64,000 nt of DNA from Sclerodactyla briareus. Lineage: Eukaryota > Echinodermata > Holothuroidea > Dendrochirotida > Sclerodactylidae. The stretch lies in the NCBI GenBank assembly GCA_026419785.1, contig JAODTK010005757.1:62001-126000 (forward strand), given 5' to 3'. The position numbers were made by a program, and so were the translations under genes. A model generated the notes under the pieces. That model saw only the letters and a list, made by a program, of their open reading frames with translations. It did no database searches and was not told where the DNA came from. Every line of letters starts with the position of its first letter. Within the stretch, counting starts at the first letter, position 1. Shown piece by piece: positions 58,061-64,000 of the stretch.

Positions 58061-60887
58061 TTCCTGCTGTTCCCATCTGAACGTGATCAACACTTCCCTA
58101 CCCCCTCTCAGGTATTTGGCCATCTCCTCACTAAAATGAAGATATTACAAAGTTGTGTTGCGCTGTATTCGCATCCGTAGTTATAATTTAAAACAATGGG
58201 CGTTCACATCTCGGTTAATCGCTTACTCTCTTTTCGGATCTAAAGGGAGGGAGAGCGGAATTGTTTCAGGGGGAGGTGAGGCAAGCTATTTTTCCATAGG
58301 TCCTGCCTTAGTACGGCAACTGATTTCTGTTGTCTTTTGCGCAACATGTGGTAAATGGTGGTCCAATAAGCTCCCCTCCTGCAGCCAGGCTTGTTCCTAA
58401 TAACATACCTAGCCGTAAATTCAATGTTTAGTCATACCCGCTAGTGACTTACTTGGAATAACCCTGTGCCTGTCCAGACACGTGCAGGTAATGAACAAGC
58501 GCCTAAAGGCCAGTCGCCTGCAACATGCATGCTTCATATATTCTGATCATGTTGTTGAGGCATCGCTAATATTTCAACGTCTTTGTTAAGTGTTAACAGG
58601 AAGTGCAGGTTGTCAGCAATTAATTGTTTTACACTCTTAAAATAAAATCCTCCGCCCTAGTAGTATTACTTGATTGACTGTAAATTCCATGTAATAGCAC
58701 GCTCGTTAGAGAGAACCATTGCCCGGGATTGGGAATCGCGGACGGGACGTTTTTGAGACATTACCAGAGATGCCTAGAGTTACCACTGGTTTAGCGTTGT
58801 CATCGGGTCGTATAAAGTGACATCCATAACTGCAGGCCACAGCGTGGGTCCAGCAATTTAACAGTTGACAATTGCGAAACCATCTGAATATGCTGATCCA
58901 CCACCGATCACTCACCATTCATTTTACGACATGATACCTGATAAAAGAATGGAGGCCGATTTAGAATCCTGGACGAAGAATAGTCCCCACAAGGAGACAC
59001 AGAAACAAACAGACAATAGTTCCACCTCACCCCATATTCATTCACGGACCCCCGGGCCTGTAAGACGTCACACATACTACGTCCAGCATAACTGGTTCGA
59101 TTATTTGTCGGACCGTTTCAATCTTCATTGTATTCCCCTCACTGATCACAGACCAGCCTAAATACACTGAGTGCTATCCCCAGAACTGATTGACTCACAT
59201 GTCGATGACAAGACAATTTTTGACTATTCTTACTGGAGTTGTGTACTTGTATTCGTCGTCTTTATCAATCCACTGACTAAGCTAGCTGCACAGCATGCGC
59301 TCCAAGCACGTCTGGTTACAAGCACTTCTCGACCCTCATCGGGGCTTAACAAATGTCGTGTGGGAGCTAGAATGACTACAGCAATAAGACAGCAGAGGCT
59401 GTCTTTCCCTAACTAGGGTAGACGTACTTGTGGATGCATACTATCCTACCGCAAAGGAATGTCACCACGATGATGTTCTAACGTTCGCCGATTGAGGTAA
59501 AGCGGAGTAATAAATAATAATAGTTCTGTAGTTATTTGGACATGTCGATTTGGCCAGTGGAGCTTGTTGTCTTTTCTTAACCACACGTGAGTGTACACGC
59601 AATGCGCAGACGCAATGTTTTTGCATATTTCATATGGACACCTTTTATCATTTTTGACGTCAAGATAAGCGACTAACATATTCTACCAGAACGTAGTTGT
59701 GCGTTTTGATTGCTTGGGTGGGCGATGAGCATTCCTGAACTTGTTTCAAAGGTTTTCCGTCCTCGACTCAGGTACTCTGGATAAATCCCATACGATACAA
59801 AATAGGGATCAATGCATTCATGTCGTGAGTCGATCACAAAAATTAAGCTCGAAGTCCGCAGGCCTAAAATGTTTTTCCCTATCCCATTATCTTCTTTTTA
59901 CAGCATTCCTATTTTTTCACCAAAATAGTCCCCCTGTCTACATAACACGACTTCTGTTGTATTTTTTTAATTCATCATATAAAACACAAACTGTGAGGAC
60001 ACCGAACCGTGACCGTCTGGATTCGATTCCGTCCAGTGAGTTTGATTCCCGTGTTTCAGATCAGCGATATTAAACAAACCTCAACTTTGCACTATTTTCC
60101 TATTTTTCACGAAATGACAACGTTTACCACATTGTCCTCTAGAAAGCTGCATATTGTATACCCAACCTGGAGGTCCATGACGATTGGTGGGAAAGCGTCC
60201 TACCAGGTGGAGCCGATTACTTGTTCCCAACGCGGTTTCACATACAGGCATACCCACTGTATGACAATGAACTCCCCTGACTTCGTCACGAATAAACAAC
60301 GCTGTTCCAGGCTTCCGATCGAATTAACAGGACAATGGTCCAATAATTTCACTTCATATAAAAGCAACATTTACTTACATTCCACTGTTTAGAGTGTTCA
60401 CCGAATCATGGCTTCGCCATGGTCATTCACGAAATGTGTAGCCCCAGTCCTATAACAACCAGAGACACAGAAGGTTAGTGAGTCCTGGACGATAGACAAT
60501 CTAAGACTTGTCTTGTTCATGAGGTGTTCATAATTTTCAACTTATTGTTGGGCCTCAGAGCACCTGACGCCTGACCCCCAACAATAGGTCCATGCTAAGT
60601 ATGGGAAATTCTATACACATGTAGGAGATTGATCCATTCGGGTGGGTCGAGTATCGTGCAAAAAGCCAGAATGGTCAAAAACATCTAGGTTCCGGATATC
60701 ATTAATTCATTTCACCAAATGATCTGATGTAGATCAGAGTCATTTTTGTGAAATAATTTACATAAAATAACATGATTCTCGTCTCTCCCTAAAGGAGTGG
60801 CATACGAATGTTCGATTGAGTGGACGAAAATTCTAGATTTGAACACGGATGGCCGTGAAATGGAGGAAGCATGTGCGGCATCGATGA
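58061..60887. other. unassigned sequence
   Basis: No gene recognised. A 98-codon plus-strand frame at 58865-59161 is hydrophilic (KNSPHKETQKQTDNSSTS) and protein-like, but has no family match, splice context or partner. Confidence 0.4.
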
Positions 60888-60899
60888 GGGGGGGGGGGG
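60888..60899. repeat. poly(G) tract
   Basis: Twelve G, then T, then six more G and GGTGG. G-rich and possibly quadruplex-forming. Confidence 0.9.
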
Positions 60900-61905
60900 T
60901 GGGGGGTGGTGACAATGGGACGTCGTTTCAGCAGGGTTCCCCCACCCCACCCCAAAAATCTTACAATTTTCCAACCCCCGATCACCACGAACGACTGTTC
61001 ACTCGACCAAACATTCATTTGATAGACCAGACCATTTTCGAAGTGTCCGAACTTGGGTTTAGGAGTATATAGTTCTTCGGGGCATGCGTCTGACTCCGTA
61101 ATCACAGGGAAAATCCCAGATATGAAGACATTGCAAGAGGGACTCCCAGAAAATTGGTTTCTTTGTCCGCTCTAGAAATACTTAGCTGTTGTCTGTTGCA
61201 GATTCATAAAGGGACAGGTTCTCCCCCAGATAAAGTTTGGTTCCCACGTCTGCGGGAGGAGCCCTCGATAGTAATTGATCATCGATAACATCAGTGTCAA
61301 GGCTATCGACTATTGGAGATGATTCGTTGACTTCTTCCTGCCAAAGTCTTGCGCACCATAGAGTGTAGCAGCTCTCTCGCTTGTCTATCGACAGTCTGTG
61401 GGCCTCCGAGGTGGCCACTATTATTCCCCACCTTCATCCATCCCGGATAACTCGGCTGACAAGCAGCTTGCACCGGTATTGTTTGACATTTACCGCAGCC
61501 CGCTCTGTTTCTCATTCCTCCGCGATCGTCGTCAGAACCTCTTGTATTCCGGATTGATTTCCATCTGTCTGCTTCCCTTCTACAACCAAATTCTTTTTTT
61601 CCCAAAGACTAGAATCGACAAGCTGTCTCTCACCACTCTTTCATAGCTTTTTCATCCCTTCTTTAAGCGGGCCTCGTCAAACGGTTTTTCAAGCTTTTGC
61701 CGCTGCCCCATAAAACACCGGACTTTTCGTGTTTACGAGGCTTTCCGACTTTGACCCATGACTGGGCCTGGATGACCTTAACCCTGTCCTAAACAATTAG
61801 GTTCATGCTATAATCGTCCCCCCCTGACGAGCTCAAATACCAAGTACTAGCTCAAATTCATCACAGGGGGGTCGAATATCGTATTCCAAAGCCAAACGCA
61901 CATCA
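60900..61905. other. unassigned sequence
   Basis: Two overlapping minus-strand frames (61182-61418 and 61303-61605) look moderately protein-like, but I recognise no motif and cannot choose between them. Confidence 0.4.
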
Positions 61906-61933
61906 CCCCCCCCCCCCCCCCCACACACACACA
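61906..61933. repeat. poly(C) tract joined to (CA)n
   Basis: Seventeen C (61906-61922) passing directly into CACACACACAC. Compound microsatellite. Confidence 0.92.
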
Positions 61934-62784
61934 CGCACATTGACATGTCAATGCACTGTCTGACTGGGAGGCAACACTGAATTCCGTCACTTATATATAT
62001 GAAGACTGATGCATAGTTCGAGTTTGAATTCAGTATGTCAACTCTTGAATCTGCTTCGAAATATGATTTCATTTTCTATTCCGATTTGTTTGGTATAACA
62101 TGTAATATAAAAAAAAAATGTTTTTTGGGCCCCCCCCACCTATCCGAGCTGTTTCTGACTAGTGTTCCGCGAAAAAGTCGACGTAATTTATTCCCTTTTG
62201 TTTTATACAAAACCAATTCTTTTATGCGTGTTCGAAACCTACCCCTCCATATGGTGATGAGACGTTCAATTGCGATCTATTCAATAAGGCAGGGGTAAAG
62301 GAAATATTTTATAGACAGTCCTGCAACAGGTACCAACAGAGAAATACTAACCATACCCTAATAGCGGGAAGGGAGGGGGTGGGAAGAATGGGAGAAGTTT
62401 GAAAAATGAAGGGTGTGGGAAAGACAGTCCGCTGGATCTATTACATTTTCCTATAGTATATACCTGTTCGAGAGAAGGAAATTACCTACGAGCAATCGAA
62501 TTTTCAATAATGCGAATTTAACATCCAAGCAATCAGATCTAGAAAAATTTACAGCTCAAACTATTATTTATCCAATCCACCAAATTTCATTTTGCGAACA
62601 GGTGGCAAGTATGAGCATCTATATCTTTGCATTGGAGACACTCTCAGCAGAGGCTGTTCCCACCTTATACAGGAGAACATAGCTGGAGAATAGCGTTCGT
62701 TCTAAGTAAAGTCGGGCAATTGACCCATTGGTTCGTGAAACAAGATTAGTATGGTCTTAACAAAAAAAGACTCAAAGGTTACAA
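61934..62784. other. unassigned sequence
   Basis: No gene or repeat recognised. An A-run and C-run occur near 62109-62137. Confidence 0.45.
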
Positions 62785-63095
62785 GGTGAAATGAGATCAA
62801 AAGGGCAAATGAGTTCAAAGTAGGTTATCAGACGTCGTTGCATAGACAAACGAATTATCATACACCAACCACCTACAAATTTCGTTGTGGATTTTGAGCT
62901 GCATCACCTCTACGGGAATAACTGGGAATAGAGGGTGGTAGTAGAAGTGTTTAGTACGTCGAGTGCAATTGGACTTTTGGTGGGTGACAATTGGTGGTGG
63001 AACACGACAAGCCTGAGACCACAGAAAAGCCCCCATAGTCGCACAGGGTCGTTAGGTCAAATGAGTTCAAAATGTAAATTGAGGTCAAAGTAAGG
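62785..63095. repeat. pair of 40-bp direct repeats built from AAATGAG-TCAAA units
   Basis: Block 1 (62785-62824) and block 2 (63055-63095) align along their full length. Each contains two subunits of the form AAATGAGNTCAAA. The blocks flank about 230 bases. Block 2 contains AGGTCAAATGAGTTCA, two nuclear-receptor-type hexamers spaced by 4 bases, then GAGGTCAAAG. The segment may be a small repeat element. A receptor-binding role is inference only. Confidence 0.6.
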
Positions 63096-64000
63096 CATGT
63101 AGTTTGCAGGAATAGTCTTCATTACCCCACCCTGAAATGTTGCGGAGGACATATCTACTCTTCCCCCCAATTGACATTGAGTGACCTCGATCTGTCACCA
63201 GCAGAAACAGAATCTCCCTCTCGAATAGCAAAATCACACACAAGTTATCTATATTCAAGTTTAAAATCTGCTTCGTTCCAGTCTATCGAGCGGAAACGCT
63301 CTTTGAAGATTGACACCGCACATTGCTGACCTTCAATGGTACCAGACACAGTGGAGTTTTCCCCTATCGGGGGACACCTACCTTCCAACAATGAACGTGA
63401 CACATGCTGGGGTCTTTAGGAACCAAGCCGGTTCAAGGGTCAATACACACCAGCCGACTGACGCATAGCTTCCTCTGGTTTCGCCAAGTAATTAGGAAAG
63501 CAAACGTGTCATTCGCGTAAACATATAGTGAAATCTTGCGGTTGTCACTCCTTCAATCTCACAGCACGAGTTGCAAAATGGCATCTGTGCAAAACAGCAC
63601 TGTTTTTCATTAGTCCATTAAACTGTGTGTCGTACTGATATCCGCTGTTCAAGAGGAGAACTGTGTTTTTTTTTCATAACGATTGCTTCAATCCACGTAG
63701 TTAATTGCTGTTTTGACTTGGGCGTTGGGAAATAATCGTTTTAATGCCGTCCAATTTGATGGGTAAATGGAGATTGCGGGAGCACAATACTGGCAAAGTT
63801 ATAAGCCTTATATCACTAACATTGTGTGGGTTGCCTTGGTGATGGTCCAAACCATGTGTTTGTTCATATATATAAAGAGGGTTGCGTATAGATCATCTGT
63901 CGTATTGTTAAACGCATCTGGTGACCTGCTTGACTTCATGGGCCATCGACCGCATGACTAAGGACTGTGACTTCGGTGCCAATGTTTGTTGCAACGAACC
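63096..64000. other. unassigned sequence
   Basis: No gene recognised up to the window edge. A 64-codon plus-strand frame at 63767-63961 with one hydrophobic stretch (ITNIVWVALVMVQTMCLFIY) is within chance expectation. Confidence 0.4.

Noticed and set aside
58865-59161. 98-codon hydrophilic plus-strand ORF
   Set aside because: No family, no splice signals, no partner exons. Within chance length.
61182-61605. Overlapping minus-strand ORFs (78 and 100 codons)
   Set aside because: Mildly protein-like, but they conflict in frame and lack any motif. Not called as a gene.
1-64000. CRISPR arrays, rRNA genes, intact tRNA genes, prokaryotic operons
   Set aside because: No regularly spaced identical repeats with unique spacers, no rRNA landmarks, no cloverleaf-capable tRNA, and no gene-dense strand-coherent layout.

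Overview
This window looks like non-coding, repeat-rich DNA from a metazoan nuclear genome. There are no closely packed long ORFs, operons or ribosome-binding sites. There are two non-LTR retrotransposon (LINE) remnants, one old Gypsy LTR element, two copies of a tRNA-derived SINE, microsatellites, a minisatellite, and about seventeen poly(C)/poly(G) runs of 10 bases or more. The (ATT)n tail on one LINE, the SINE core sequence and the long C/G runs fit a marine invertebrate, perhaps an echinoderm such as a sea cucumber. That placement is inference only. I found no gene of recognised host function, no rRNA, no intact tRNA gene and no CRISPR array.

Layout. 1-7.1 kb: unassigned single-copy-looking sequence with one C run. 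7.2-9.4 kb: a possible degraded coding stretch on the minus strand, one copy of a dispersed repeat with an E2F-like motif, and a TA microsatellite. 9.4-13.6 kb: unassigned sequence, an A/C run, then a two-copy tandem duplication with a unit of about 1.15 kb. 14.0-14.5 kb: the most gene-like small ORF, a putative single-pass membrane protein, followed in the same frame by a second open stretch. 16.1-16.4 kb: five units of a 65-bp minisatellite related to the repeat at 8.3 kb. 17.8-18.6 kb: a 5'-truncated CR1/L2-like LINE whose (ATT)n tail abuts a minus-strand ORF. 24.4 kb: SINE copy 1. 31.6-32.2 kb: a second tandem duplication with a unit of about 350 bp. 38.6-42.4 kb: a broken Gypsy element on the minus strand with both LTRs. 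43.2-44.6 kb: a GC-rich, CpG-rich island with one exon-like minus-strand segment. 50.0-51.5 kb: a second, different LINE reverse transcriptase. 52.7-52.9 kb: a probable hAT transposase C-terminal scrap. 57.9-58.1 kb: SINE copy 2. The rest is unassigned.

The recognisable pieces are mobile-element remnants and do not form a working system. Where two copies of a sequence can be compared by eye (1.15-kb units, 350-bp units, LTR pair), the differences include many one- and two-base gaps, and the LINE translations change frame often. That fits old decay, but also an incompletely polished long-read assembly, so host exons could be present and hidden by frame breaks. I did not find evidence for an exciting new system. 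The items most worth checking are the small membrane-protein ORF at 14.05 kb, the E2F-motif minisatellite family, the 1.15-kb tandem pair and the GC island at 43-44.6 kb.
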